A DNA stretch of 64,000 nt from an uncultured Bacteroidales bacterium (GTDB lineage Bacteria; Bacteroidota; Bacteroidia; Bacteroidales; Muribaculaceae), in assembly GCA_902776835.1 (NCBI GenBank), contig CACYRK010000003.1, positions 1 to 64,000 of the forward strand, in the 5' to 3' direction. The position numbers and the translations under genes were made by a program. Of the stretch, positions 27,413-35,374 are shown one piece after another; the stretch's first letter is position 1, and the number at the start of each line of letters is the position of its first letter. The notes under the pieces are model-generated. The model saw only the letters and a list, made by a program, of their open reading frames with translations, was not told the DNA's origin and did not search any database.

Positions 27413-28978
27413 TTACTCGATGCCAAAGCAGGCTTTCACGGCGGCGCGGATGTCGCGGGCGTATTTGCTGTCGGTCTTGAGGATGTTGAGCACGCAGCGC
27501 AGATAGTCGTCCTTGCGATTGAAGCCGCACAGCGAAGCCACATTGCTGTCGCCCAGCATAAGTTTGTTGTTGTAGACGCGGAGCACCTGCATATAGTCGC
27601 GCTTTTGCAGATACTCGTGAAACTCGCGGCAGTACTGCTCGTACATGTCGCGCGGCTTAATCTCGTTCACGAGGTCGATCATGTGCTCCTCGAGCGCGCT
27701 GATTGAGTGGAACTTCATGTCGATGCGCATCTCCACATCGCGCTTCACGCGGTGGCGAACATGCTGCAGCGCCTGCGACTTGATGTCGCGGGCAAACATC
27801 TTCATCACCGAGTTGAGCACCTTGCCGAACACCTCGTCGTCGCGGCGCCGACGGTAACGTGCCACGGCGCGCACCACGCCCTCGAGCATCAGGATATTTT
27901 CAATCTCGGCCACGTTGGGCACGAAGATGTTTTTGCGTCGCAGGTAAGCCACCTCGTCCTCGGTGCGCCGGTCGCGGTCGACGATGCCGCGGCTGTCGAG
28001 ACGGTGAAACGAGCGCAGGTCGCTGAACGCACGCACGCTCTCAATCACCTTGTCGCAACTGCCCAGCGGCTTGACGGTGTACTCGGGGAAGATGAGCGGA
28101 TACAGGCGCGAGTCGATGCTATGCGTGTCGTCGCCCTCGACAAAGAGCACGGGCTTGCGGCTGCCCAGGATGTCGAGATATAGGGCGTCGCTCAGGTTGT
28201 TGCTCTTGGGCATTACCTCATAGTCCCACGCCTTCTGCTCGGGGTCGAAGGCCTTGACCCACACGCACTGGTTGTCGACACGGCTCGACACGAAGTCGAG
28301 GTCGTGAGTGTTGTAGATAAACGTGCAATCGGGGCGCATCTCCTCAATCACGTTCCACAGCGTGTGCATGATGTTGTGGTGAATAAACGTTTCCGGGTCG
28401 TCGACCAGGATCACCGCGTCGGGCATCGCGTAGAGCACGGCGCCGATAAAGTAAAGCACGGCCTTCTCGCCGTCGCTCAACCGCAGTGGCGAATATTTGT
28501 CGCTTTGTCCCTCGGTGGTGAACAGCAGTTTGCCATTCTCTCGCAGCACCTTGTTTTTCGGGAATACCTCCTGCCACATGCGCACCGTAGTGTCGAGTTT
28601 GGTTTTTGGGAACTCCACCGGCTCACCCAGGAGCAGGTGTGTCTTGTAGTTCATCAAGTCGCGAAACTCGTCGAGCATCATGATGTAGGTAAGGCGGTCA
28701 AACTCGGTGTTGGCCGAGTTTTTCACCTGTGGCGACATGTCGTTGATGTGCTGGAACATGGCATCGATTGAACCCTCGAGCGGCTCCTTGTCGCTGTTGA
28801 TGGGAAAGAGCGCTTTCAGCGCCGACAGGCGATATGCCTTGCCGCGATGCGATGCCATGAGTTCGTTGCAGAAGCGCGTCTTGCCCGAGCCGTTGGCGCC
28901 GATTACCGTCACTTGTCGGGCGTTTTGCAGCACGCCCACCTCTCCACCGTCGATGCGTTTAGGTAGTTGTATGTCCAT
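27413..28978 (-). CDS. ABC-type ATPase fused to a DUF4435 (TOPRIM-like) domain
   Basis: 521 residues. The ATPase half has Walker A GANGSGKT (27-34), ABC signature LSDGEK (167-172), Walker B VILVDDPET (189-197, with Asp194 in place of the usual Glu) and a switch histidine in YNTHD (His225). From about 270 a DUF4435 domain begins: VLFVEGDD (Glu281), then GIVDRDR (Asp334, Asp336) and VAEIENILM, the acidic pattern of TOPRIM nucleases of the OLD class. This order is that of PARIS anti-phage systems, where AriA (ATPase) and AriB (DUF4435) are separate or fused. Its composition is host-like and it stands alone with its own promoter, so a housekeeping or DNA repair role is equally possible. Defence is inference. 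Confidence 0.8.
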   Translation of the reverse strand: MDIQLPKRIDGGEVGVLQNARQVTVIGANGSGKTRFCNELMASHRGKAYRLSALKALFPINSDKEPLEGSIDAMFQHINDMSPQVKNSANTEFDRLTYIMMLDEFRDLMNYKTHLLLGEPVEFPKTKLDTTVRMWQEVFPKNKVLRENGKLLFTTEGQSDKYSPLRLSDGEKAVLYFIGAVLYAMPDAVILVDDPETFIHHNIMHTLWNVIEEMRPDCTFIYNTHDLDFVSSRVDNQCVWVKAFDPEQKAWDYEVMPKSNNLSDALYLDILGSRKPVLFVEGDDTHSIDSRLYPLIFPEYTVKPLGSCDKVIESVRAFSDLRSFHRLDSRGIVDRDRRTEDEVAYLRRKNIFVPNVAEIENILMLEGVVRAVARYRRRRDDEVFGKVLNSVMKMFARDIKSQALQHVRHRVKRDVEMRIDMKFHSISALEEHMIDLVNEIKPRDMYEQYCREFHEYLQKRDYMQVLRVYNNKLMLGDSNVASLCGFNRKDDYLRCVLNILKTDSKYARDIRAAVKACFGIE

Positions 28979-29006
28979 CTTACTGAGTGCTTTTCATTGT
29001 TTTGCC

Positions 29007-29038
29007 CCAAAGTTACATATTTCTCGCAACATCTCCAA
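29007..29038 (-). promoter_or_regulatory. Promoter of the ATPase-DUF4435 gene
   Basis: Minus strand TTG (29038-29036), 20-bp spacer, TAACTTTGG (29015-29007); 28 bases before the ATG. Confidence 0.65.
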
Positions 29039-29138
29039 AAGTTTTTCGTCAACAGGGCACAAAAAGCGGCTTTTTTCACAAGGAAAGAAGCCGCTCGGTT
29101 ACGACAGGTGGCAACAGCCACCACCTCTGGAGCAAGTT

Positions 29139-29648
29139 TCACAACTTTTCTAAAATCCAGAGTTTGGGGATTAGGACAGTTATTTGGTTGTTTTTTTCTA
29201 AATCCTTAAGAAAAGCCACGGCGACATCCTTTTCGTCGAATGCCTTGACGATGACATAGTACACCGCCTCGCGGCTGTCGAAAAGCAGATACGACGGATA
29301 GCCATGCTCCTTGTGCAGACGGTCGCGCATGCTCTTGGCGTTGAAAATCTGCTTGAACTGCGCTACCACCACGTTATATCGCTTGGCGATATTGCTTTTC
29401 TCGTCGGTGAGGTTGCAAAACTTGCGCACAATCATCACGCTGTCGCCGTTCACCACCTCGATGTTGCGGTCTTGCTCGGCACGAATCAGGGCATAGGTCT
29501 CCTCGTCGAGGCCCTCGGGCATACGCTCAACCACACGCTCGCGCGCCTTCTCGTAGGCGGCACGATAGTTTGCCTCGTTACTGTGGCAACTGGCCAGGGC
29601 AATCGCCATCACCAGCATAATGCCATATATTGCTTTGCGTCTCATCAT
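29139..29648 (-). CDS. SPOR-domain-like lipoprotein
   Basis: 169 residues. A lipoprotein signal (MMRRKAIYGIMLVMAIALASC) puts the acylated Cys near residue 21. The C-terminal 75 residues (KRYNVVVAQFKQIFNAKSMRDRL to VAFLKDLEKN) have the beta-alpha-beta spacing of a SPOR domain, which binds denuded peptidoglycan glycan strands at division sites; the middle is helical. It is last in a minus-strand unit after DUF4491 and a phosphoesterase. Two in-frame ATGs at 29648 and 29645 are equally possible starts. SPOR assignment is by pattern, not certain. Confidence 0.65.
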   Translation of the reverse strand: MMRRKAIYGIMLVMAIALASCHSNEANYRAAYEKARERVVERMPEGLDEETYALIRAEQDRNIEVVNGDSVMIVRKFCNLTDEKSNIAKRYNVVVAQFKQIFNAKSMRDRLHKEHGYPSYLLFDSREAVYYVIVKAFDEKDVAVAFLKDLEKNNQITVLIPKLWILEKL

Positions 29649-29649
29649 C

Positions 29650-29687
29650 AAATCTATAATCTCTAATCTATAATCTCTAATCTAATC
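29650..29687. repeat. ATCTATAATCTCTA 14-bp tandem repeat at a gene junction
   Basis: Two and a half copies of a 14-bp unit fill the gap between the phosphoesterase stop and the lipoprotein start on the minus strand. Related units are at 11450 and 19882. Confidence 0.55.
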
Positions 29688-30209
29688 AATTATTCCTCCT
29701 TGCGGATTATGCTTGTCGTCGCCCAATTCAATCACTTGGCAGTGCTTCACCGTTCCGGCGTCGAGGGTGAGCGTGAGCAGTGTGCGCACGCGTTGCCAGC
29801 CTTGCCGTCCGGCGGCGCCCGGGTTCACGACGAGCACGCCCAGGGCGCGGTCGTTGACCACCTGCAGGATGTGGCTGTGGCCGCACACCATCACCTTTGG
29901 CTGCGAGAGCAGCAGGCGGTCGCGCATGCCGGGAGCGTATTTCCCAGGATGGCCACCGATGTGTGTGAGCACCACCTTCACGCCCTCGACGGTGAAAATC
30001 TCGGTGGCCTTGAGGCGCAACCGCAGATTACCGCCATCGGCATTGCCGTAGACGGCGCGCACCGTGGGCCCGATGGCGCACAGGCGGTCGAGAACCGCCT
30101 CGTTGCCAATGTCGCCGGCATGCCAAATCTCGTCGCACTCGGCAAAATACTGCACGTAGCGGTCGTCCCAATAACTGTGGGTGTCACTCAGAATCCCTAT
30201 TTTTTTCAT
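29682..30209 (-). CDS. YfcE/MJ0936-type metallophosphoesterase
   Basis: 175 residues, a compact calcineurin-like phosphoesterase. The metal ligands are all visible: Asp9 and His11 (LSDTH), Asp38 (AGDIGNE), Asn in YGNADG, His in LTHIGGHPG and the CGHSH pair. Relatives hydrolyse phosphodiesters with Mn; the physiological substrate is generally unknown. Its start overlaps the end of the DUF4491 gene by 26 bases, so the two are translationally coupled. Confidence 0.88.
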   Translation of the reverse strand: MKKIGILSDTHSYWDDRYVQYFAECDEIWHAGDIGNEAVLDRLCAIGPTVRAVYGNADGGNLRLRLKATEIFTVEGVKVVLTHIGGHPGKYAPGMRDRLLLSQPKVMVCGHSHILQVVNDRALGVLVVNPGAAGRQGWQRVRTLLTLTLDAGTVKHCQVIELGDDKHNPQGGIID

Positions 30210-30543
30210 CGCCAGTAACGATTTCGTCGTCCCACGGATAGCGGCGGCGCGGGTTGCGCGGGAACCAGCCCTTGTACACTCGCTCTTGCTGCTGAAACAC
30301 CTCGAGGATGCTCCAGAAGCACGAAAATGCCGTCACGCCAAGCACCGCCTGCAAGGCAATGCCGTCGACCAGCATCGATGCCACAATCAGCAGCACGCCA
30401 GCGAGCAGAAACGCCCACCAGCAGCGCGTTCCCAGGTGGTACTCCGCCTTGATAACCAGCGGGTGAAACATGCCGATAATCAAGAACGTGGCCAAGCCGA
30501 TGGCAAGCCCCGTGAGATGATATTGATTCAAAAATTCACTCAT
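30184..30543 (-). CDS. DUF4491 family membrane protein
   Basis: 119 residues with three hydrophobic helices (LTGLAIGLATFLIIGMFHPLVI, WWAFLLAGVLLIVASML, ALQAVLGVTAFSCFWSI) and a basic C-terminus (FPRNPRRRYP). The IKAEYHLGTRCWW segment is typical of DUF4491, a Bacteroidetes family without known function. First gene of a three-gene minus-strand unit; a TAATTTCGC box lies at 30559-30551, eight bases before the ATG. Confidence 0.8.
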   Translation of the reverse strand: MSEFLNQYHLTGLAIGLATFLIIGMFHPLVIKAEYHLGTRCWWAFLLAGVLLIVASMLVDGIALQAVLGVTAFSCFWSILEVFQQQERVYKGWFPRNPRRRYPWDDEIVTGDEKNRDSE

Positions 30544-30611
30544 CGTGGCTGCGAAATTAGCACAAACCCGTCACATGGCAAAATATTTTCACGTTTTTTG
30601 GGACTAACCCC

Positions 30612-30693
30612 TTAGCGACCTTAAAGTCCTTAACGACTTTAACGACTTTAACGACCTTATCGGCCTTAATGGCCCTTAATGGCTTTATTGTCC
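30612..30693. repeat. TTAACGACY 9-bp tandem repeat, about nine units
   Basis: Consecutive units TTAGCGACC, TTAAAGTCC, TTAACGACT (twice), TTAACGACC, TTATCGGCC, TTAATGGCCC, TTAATGGCT and TTATTGTCC fill the spacer between divergent genes. The array lies upstream of the promoter at 30736. Confidence 0.75.
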
Positions 30694-30735
30694 TCATTTT
30701 TGAGGGGGTTTCTTTTTTTTTCGGATATTTCTTTT

Positions 30736-30744
30736 TAACTTTGC
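30736..30744 (+). promoter_or_regulatory. Promoter box TAACTTTGC before the beta-flower gene
   Basis: Perfect -7 box 35 bases before the ATG at 30779; no clear TTG at the right distance. Confidence 0.6.
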
Positions 30745-30778
30745 CATTCTTTTTGAGTCATACAGAAAAACTATAGCG

Positions 30779-31207
30779 ATGAAACGTTTTAAATTATATG
30801 CAGTAATGCTCGTGCTGGCGCTGTCCAGCCTTGTCATGGGCGCCAATGCTCAGGTGCTTCGCGATGCCGATTTCAACAGTGTGGGCCGCATCTCGGCCAA
30901 CGGTATCATCCGCGATGCCACGGCACACTCGGTGGGCAGTTTCGACCCCGACGGCACCATTCGCAGCAAGAGCGGTGAGGCGCTGGGCAAAATCGTGCGC
31001 CTCGACATCCTGGATGCTGAGGGCAACCGCGTGGGCTTCATCACCTCCGATGGTAGCGTGCGCGATGGCGAGAACAACGAGTTGGGCAAGGTGAACCTGA
31101 GCGACGGCAAGGTGACCAACGCCGAGCAGGAAGTGCTGGGCTATGCTCGCGGCATCAGGGTCGACTGGATAGCCTGCTACTATTTCTTTGGCTTCTTCGA
31201 CAAGTAG
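30779..31207 (+). CDS. Secreted repeat protein of the 5-fold beta-flower type
   Basis: 142 residues: signal peptide (about 1-25, ending GANAQ), then five short repeats of about 18 residues built on G-x-I-x-x-x-G-x-I-R-D (GRISANGIIRDATAHSVG, GSFDPDGTIRS, GKIVRLDILDAEGNRVG, GFITSDGSVRDGENNELG, GKVNLSDGKVTNAEQEVLG), and a hydrophobic end (WIACYYFFGFF). This matches the small 5-fold beta-flower proteins of Bacteroidetes. Function unknown; location is periplasmic or surface. A GH3 gene begins 4 bases after it. Confidence 0.75.
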   Translation: MKRFKLYAVMLVLALSSLVMGANAQVLRDADFNSVGRISANGIIRDATAHSVGSFDPDGTIRSKSGEALGKIVRLDILDAEGNRVGFITSDGSVRDGENNELGKVNLSDGKVTNAEQEVLGYARGIRVDWIACYYFFGFFDK

Positions 31208-31211
31208 ACCA

Positions 31212-32342
31212 ATGACAAAACGCACCGCCTTGCTGGCCTCCCTGCTGGCCCTGTGCCTGATGGCGCAGGGCGCTACTGTGTTGCCCAGCGACTCGGTGCT
31301 GCGGCGCTATGCCGCGCAGATGCTCATGGTGGGCTTCAGGGGCAACAGCATCGACGCCCAGAGCGATGCGGCGCGCTACGTGCGCGACCTGAAGGTGGGC
31401 GCAATCATTCTCTTCGACGTCGACCTCACAGGCAGCGCCACGGTGGGGTCGCGCAACGTCACCAGCCGCGGGCAGTTGGCATGCCTGACGCACGACCTGC
31501 GCGCGATGGCCGACTATCCGCTGCTCATCGCGCTCGACCAGGAGGGTGGCAAAGTGGCGCGCATGAAGGTGCGCTACGGATTCAGCCCCACCGTCACCGC
31601 CGAGTACCTGGGCACTACCGACAACGAGGACACCACACGCCACTACGCACGCAACATAGCGCGCGAGATGGCACAGCATGGCGTCAACGTCAACCTGGCT
31701 CCTGTGGTCGACATCAAGGGGACGACGCCCGGACTGGGCGCCATACAGCGCTGCTTCGCGGCCGACCCCGCCACAATAACGCGCCACGCGCGCTGGTGGA
31801 TCGACGAGCATCACCGTGCCGGCGTGCTGTGCACCCTCAAGCACTTCCCTGGCCACGGCAGCGCGATCGACGACTCGCACTGGGGCTTCGTCGATGTCAC
31901 AAACACCTGGCACGAGAGCGAACTCGAGCCTTACCGCATGCTCACCGAGCAAGGCCTGGCCGACATGGTGATGACGGCTCACATTATGAACTCCAAACTC
32001 GATGCCGAGTACCCCGCCACACTGTCGAAGAAAGTGCTGCAAGGCCTGCTGCGCGACACGCTGCACTTCGATGGCGTGGTCGTCACCGACGACATGTATA
32101 TGCAAGCCATCATCGACAAATACAGCATCGAAAACGCCATCGTGCTGGCAATTAACGCCGGGGCCGACATGCTGTGCGTGGGCAACAACATCAGCACCGG
32201 CTATGAGCCCGACCGCCCCTTCCGCCTGGTGGGCATGATTGTTGCCGCAGTAAAGGACGGACGCATACCGCTGGAGCGGCTTCTCGAGGCTCATGAGCGC
32301 ATCACGCGGCTGCAAAACAAACTCTCGCAACTCAACAATTGA
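31212..32342 (+). CDS. Glycoside hydrolase family 3, beta-N-acetylhexosaminidase type
   Basis: 376 residues with a signal peptide (MTKRTALLASLLALCLMAQGA). The single GH3 TIM barrel has the NagZ signatures KHFPGHGSAIDDSHWGF (with the His-Asp acid/base loop) and the nucleophile Asp293 in VVVTDDMYM. It should remove GlcNAc from muropeptides or host glycans; the signal peptide puts it in the periplasm, whereas E. coli NagZ is cytoplasmic. The ATG at 31212 was preferred over in-frame ATG/GTG codons inside the preceding gene because it begins the signal peptide. Confidence 0.88.
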   Translation: MTKRTALLASLLALCLMAQGATVLPSDSVLRRYAAQMLMVGFRGNSIDAQSDAARYVRDLKVGAIILFDVDLTGSATVGSRNVTSRGQLACLTHDLRAMADYPLLIALDQEGGKVARMKVRYGFSPTVTAEYLGTTDNEDTTRHYARNIAREMAQHGVNVNLAPVVDIKGTTPGLGAIQRCFAADPATITRHARWWIDEHHRAGVLCTLKHFPGHGSAIDDSHWGFVDVTNTWHESELEPYRMLTEQGLADMVMTAHIMNSKLDAEYPATLSKKVLQGLLRDTLHFDGVVVTDDMYMQAIIDKYSIENAIVLAINAGADMLCVGNNISTGYEPDRPFRLVGMIVAAVKDGRIPLERLLEAHERITRLQNKLSQLNN

Positions 32343-32362
32343 AACAAAACCACATATTTATT

Positions 32363-33838
32363 ATGAGCGACAATAAAACGAAAAAGAAAACTTCGAGCGC
32401 ACCTTATTATAATCCCCAGCGCGGAGGCTTGCGCGAGCGGCTTGCCCGCGTGAAACGCTCACGCTGGATACGCTTCGGAATCGTGACCGCCATCTTCCTG
32501 GCTTGGGTAGTGTGGATGGGAAACCCCTGGCTGCTGCTGTTGCTGCCGCTGCTGGCCGACATCTACCTCACACAGTTCATACCCTGGACGTGGTGGAAGG
32601 GCCTGAAAAACCCCGTGGCACGCACCCTGATGAGTTGGGTCGACGCCATCGTCTATGCCCTGGTGCTGGTTTACTTCCTTTTCCTCTTCGTGGGGCAGAA
32701 CTACCAAATCCCCTCGTCGTCGCTCGAGAAGACGCTGCTCACCGGCGACTTCCTCTGGGTCAACAAGATGGTGTACGGCCCGCGCGTGCCGCAGACTCCC
32801 ATCCACTTCCCGCTGGCGCAGAACATGCTGCCGTTCTTTAACTGCAAGAGTTACATCGAGACACCGCAACTCGACTATCACCGCCTGAAAGGCCTGCGCA
32901 ACGTCGAGCGCGGCGACATTGTGGTGTTTAACTTCCCCGCCGGCGACACCGTGGCACTGAATATGCCCAACCCCGACTACTACACGCTGTGCTACGAACT
33001 TGGCCGCGAGGCCGTGTGGGCCAACAAAGCGCGCTTTGGCGAGATTATCTACCGGCCCGTCGACCGCCGCGACAACTATGTGAAGCGCTGCATCGGCCTG
33101 CCGGGCGACTCGCTGCGCATCACCGAGGGCGTGATTTACATCAACGGCAAGGCGCTGCCCGAGCCCGACAATGTGCAGTTCCGTTATGTGGTGTCGACCA
33201 CCGACCGCATCACCGACGAGGAGTTTGACGAACTGGGCGTGAGCGCCGACGACCGCAACGGCGGACGTGGCGGCTACGAACTGCCGCTCACACACAGCAT
33301 GGTCAAGGCGCTGAAGAAGAACAAAAAGGTCACCAACATTGAGCGCGTCACCGACCAACTGCTTCAGGAGCGCGCCCCGCAATTCTACGAGTCGAGTGTG
33401 ATGACGTCGTACCCCGTGGGCGTGGACCTGGGCTGGACGCCTAACAACTATGGCACCATCTACATCCCCAAGCGCGGCGGCACGGTAAGTTTTGCCACCC
33501 CCGAGGATATGAAGCGCAACCTGGCTCTGTATCGCCGATGCATCACCACCTACGAGGGCAACTCGCTCGAGGTGAAGAACGGCCAAGTGATCATTAACGG
33601 ACAGCCGGCCACCAGTTACACCTTCAAGATGGACTACTACTGGATGATGGGCGACAACCGCGACAACTCGCTCGACTCGCGCTACTGGGGCTTCGTGCCC
33701 GAGGACCACATCGTGGGCACCCCCATGGTGGTGCTGATCTCGTTCGACAAGGACCACACGCTGTTCGACGGATGGATTCGCGGCAGCCGCATCTTCAAGA
33801 CGCCCAACCCCGACAAGGCGTCGTTCCAACTGAAATAA
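32363..33838 (+). CDS. lepB: Signal peptidase I
   Basis: 491 residues, longer than the E. coli enzyme (324). Two transmembrane segments lie near 38-75 and 91-112. The catalytic Ser is Ser120 (QIPSSSLEKTLLTGD) and the general base Lys241 (DNYVKRCIGLPGDS); the C-terminal MMGDNRDNSLDSRYWGFVP box is intact. Between them sit a large insertion (about 255-410) usual in Bacteroidetes LepB. It cleaves signal peptides on the outer face of the inner membrane. It follows GH3 by 20 bases and a WbqC-like gene starts 6 bases after it. Confidence 0.94.
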   Translation: MSDNKTKKKTSSAPYYNPQRGGLRERLARVKRSRWIRFGIVTAIFLAWVVWMGNPWLLLLLPLLADIYLTQFIPWTWWKGLKNPVARTLMSWVDAIVYALVLVYFLFLFVGQNYQIPSSSLEKTLLTGDFLWVNKMVYGPRVPQTPIHFPLAQNMLPFFNCKSYIETPQLDYHRLKGLRNVERGDIVVFNFPAGDTVALNMPNPDYYTLCYELGREAVWANKARFGEIIYRPVDRRDNYVKRCIGLPGDSLRITEGVIYINGKALPEPDNVQFRYVVSTTDRITDEEFDELGVSADDRNGGRGGYELPLTHSMVKALKKNKKVTNIERVTDQLLQERAPQFYESSVMTSYPVGVDLGWTPNNYGTIYIPKRGGTVSFATPEDMKRNLALYRRCITTYEGNSLEVKNGQVIINGQPATSYTFKMDYYWMMGDNRDNSLDSRYWGFVPEDHIVGTPMVVLISFDKDHTLFDGWIRGSRIFKTPNPDKASFQLK

Positions 33839-33844
33839 TCGCAC

Positions 33845-34519
33845 ATGGCGTTTCAAGGCTTCGACACCGTGGTGACCGGCAGCATGGCTACCGGCTCGAC
33901 GCGCTATTGGGCTGTCGCCGTGGCAGCGGGCCATGTGGTGGTCGACACCGCGCAGACCCACCTGCCGCTGCGCCACAGCCACCACCGCTACGCCATCGAC
34001 GGGCCTAACGGCGTCCAGCAACTCACCATACCCCTTGTGGCCGAGAGCCACACCATCGGCACCGCGATGCGCGACGTGCGCATCAGCGAGCACGGCAACT
34101 GGCGACGCCTGCACTGGGGCGCACTCTACTCGGCCTACGGACGCACGCCATACTTCGACTACGTGGCTCCCGACCTCGAGCCGATTATCCACGGCGGCCA
34201 GCACTTCCTGCTCGAGTTCAACCAGGCCATGCAGGCTCTTATTGCCGACTTCATGATGCTGCCGGTGAAGTTTACCCACGAGGACTACACGCCGCGCGAC
34301 GGCGTGCTCGACCTGCGCCGCACACTCGACGCCAAGCGGGCCGACGACCTGCCCATTGACGACCTGCCCTACTATCAGGCGTGGCAAGCGCGGCACCCGT
34401 TCCTGCCGGCGCTCAGCGTGCTCGACCTGCTCATGAACGAGGGGCCCACAGCCATCGTCACACTCACCAAAATGTGCCGTCAGGATGCCAACAACAGCAC
34501 CGTGGGCAAAAAAAAGTGA
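33845..34519 (+). CDS. WbqC-like family protein
   Basis: 224 residues. The LPLRHSHHRYAIDGPNGVQQLTIPL opening, NWRRLHWGALYSAYGRTPYFDYV and the central LLEFNQAMQALI match the WbqC-like family, originally named from O-antigen clusters; some members are linked to amino-sugar N-acylation but the reaction is uncertain. In Bacteroidales it usually lies right after lepB, as here (6 bases), which suggests an envelope role. No signal peptide. Confidence 0.8.
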   Translation: MAFQGFDTVVTGSMATGSTRYWAVAVAAGHVVVDTAQTHLPLRHSHHRYAIDGPNGVQQLTIPLVAESHTIGTAMRDVRISEHGNWRRLHWGALYSAYGRTPYFDYVAPDLEPIIHGGQHFLLEFNQAMQALIADFMMLPVKFTHEDYTPRDGVLDLRRTLDAKRADDLPIDDLPYYQAWQARHPFLPALSVLDLLMNEGPTAIVTLTKMCRQDANNSTVGKKK

Positions 34520-34526
34520 CAGTTCG

Positions 34527-34558
34527 TTGGTAATTTCATTTTTTTTCTGTAAGTTTGC
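34527..34558 (+). promoter_or_regulatory. frr promoter
   Basis: TTG at 34527-34529, 20-bp spacer, TAAGTTTGC at 34550-34558; 43 bases before the ATG. Confidence 0.7.
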
Positions 34559-34601
34559 CCGTCTTTTTGTGAATATTAATCATCAAAACACATAACACAC
34601 T

Positions 34602-35162
34602 ATGAACGACGTAAAATTCTATCTGGATGCGGCCGAGAAAAAGATGACCGAGGCAGTTGTTTTCCTCGACGACTCGCTGGCACACATCCGCGCTGGCAAA
34701 GCCAACGTGAAAATCCTGGACTCGATTCGAGTCGACTACTACGGCAACAAGGTGCCTATCAACAATGTGGCTAACGTGAGCACGCCCGACCAGCGCACCA
34801 TCGCCATCATGCCGTGGGAGAAAAACATGTTCCGCGTGGTGGAGAAAGCCATCATCGACTCCAACATCGGCATCATGCCCGAGAACAACGGTGAGGTGAT
34901 TCGCCTGAACATCCCGCCGCTGACCGAGGAGCGTCGCAAACAACTCGTCAAAGACTCGAAAAACGAGAGCGAGAAAGCCCGCGTGAGCGTGCGCAACGCC
35001 CGCCGCGAGTGCATCGAGGGCCTGAAGAAGGCCGTCAAGGAAGGCATGAGCGAGGACGTGAGCAAAGACGGTGAGGCCGAGGTGCAGAAACTTCACGACA
35101 AGTACATGAAGCAAATCGACAGCGTCTTCGCCGCCAAAGAGAAAGAAATCCTCACAGTGTAA
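34602..35162 (+). CDS. frr: Ribosome recycling factor
   Basis: 186 residues, standard RRF length. The LAHIRAGKANVKILDSIRVDYYG opening, NVSTPDQRTIAIMPWEK and RVSVRNARRECIEGLKK are signature segments. With EF-G it splits post-termination ribosomes. It has its own promoter and terminator and so is a single transcription unit. Confidence 0.96.
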   Translation: MNDVKFYLDAAEKKMTEAVVFLDDSLAHIRAGKANVKILDSIRVDYYGNKVPINNVANVSTPDQRTIAIMPWEKNMFRVVEKAIIDSNIGIMPENNGEVIRLNIPPLTEERRKQLVKDSKNESEKARVSVRNARRECIEGLKKAVKEGMSEDVSKDGEAEVQKLHDKYMKQIDSVFAAKEKEILTV

Positions 35163-35193
35163 TCCCCCACGGGTGCACCGCGACACCTAACAG

Positions 35194-35235
35194 AATCGGC
35201 TTTATTTTGCTGGCGCCAGCAGAATAAAGCCGATT
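35194..35235 (+). terminator. frr terminator
   Basis: Arms 35194-35214 and 35215-35235 form a 21-bp near-perfect palindrome (one mismatch) centred on GGCGCC, 31 bases after the frr stop, followed by TTTT. Confidence 0.75.
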
Positions 35236-35324
35236 TTCCATCACTTCTATATTAACTATAGTTGTCATTGAATCTACAATTGATGCTATAGTTGCAATAT
35301 TTGCTATATTTCCCGAAAAAATTT

Positions 35325-35356
35325 TTGGCTTTTCCCACGTTTATTTGTAACTTTGC
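35325..35356 (+). promoter_or_regulatory. Promoter of the GSCFA gene
   Basis: TTG (35325-35327), 20-bp spacer, TAACTTTGC (35348-35356), 19 bases before the ATG. Two CTATAG motifs (35256, 35286) lie just upstream. Confidence 0.7.
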
Positions 35357-35374
35357 CTTTTTAGCAGAAAAGTC

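Noticed and set aside
32459..34396. 645-codon open frame antisense to lepB and the WbqC-like gene
   Set aside because: Spans two real genes on the other strand and has shadow composition.
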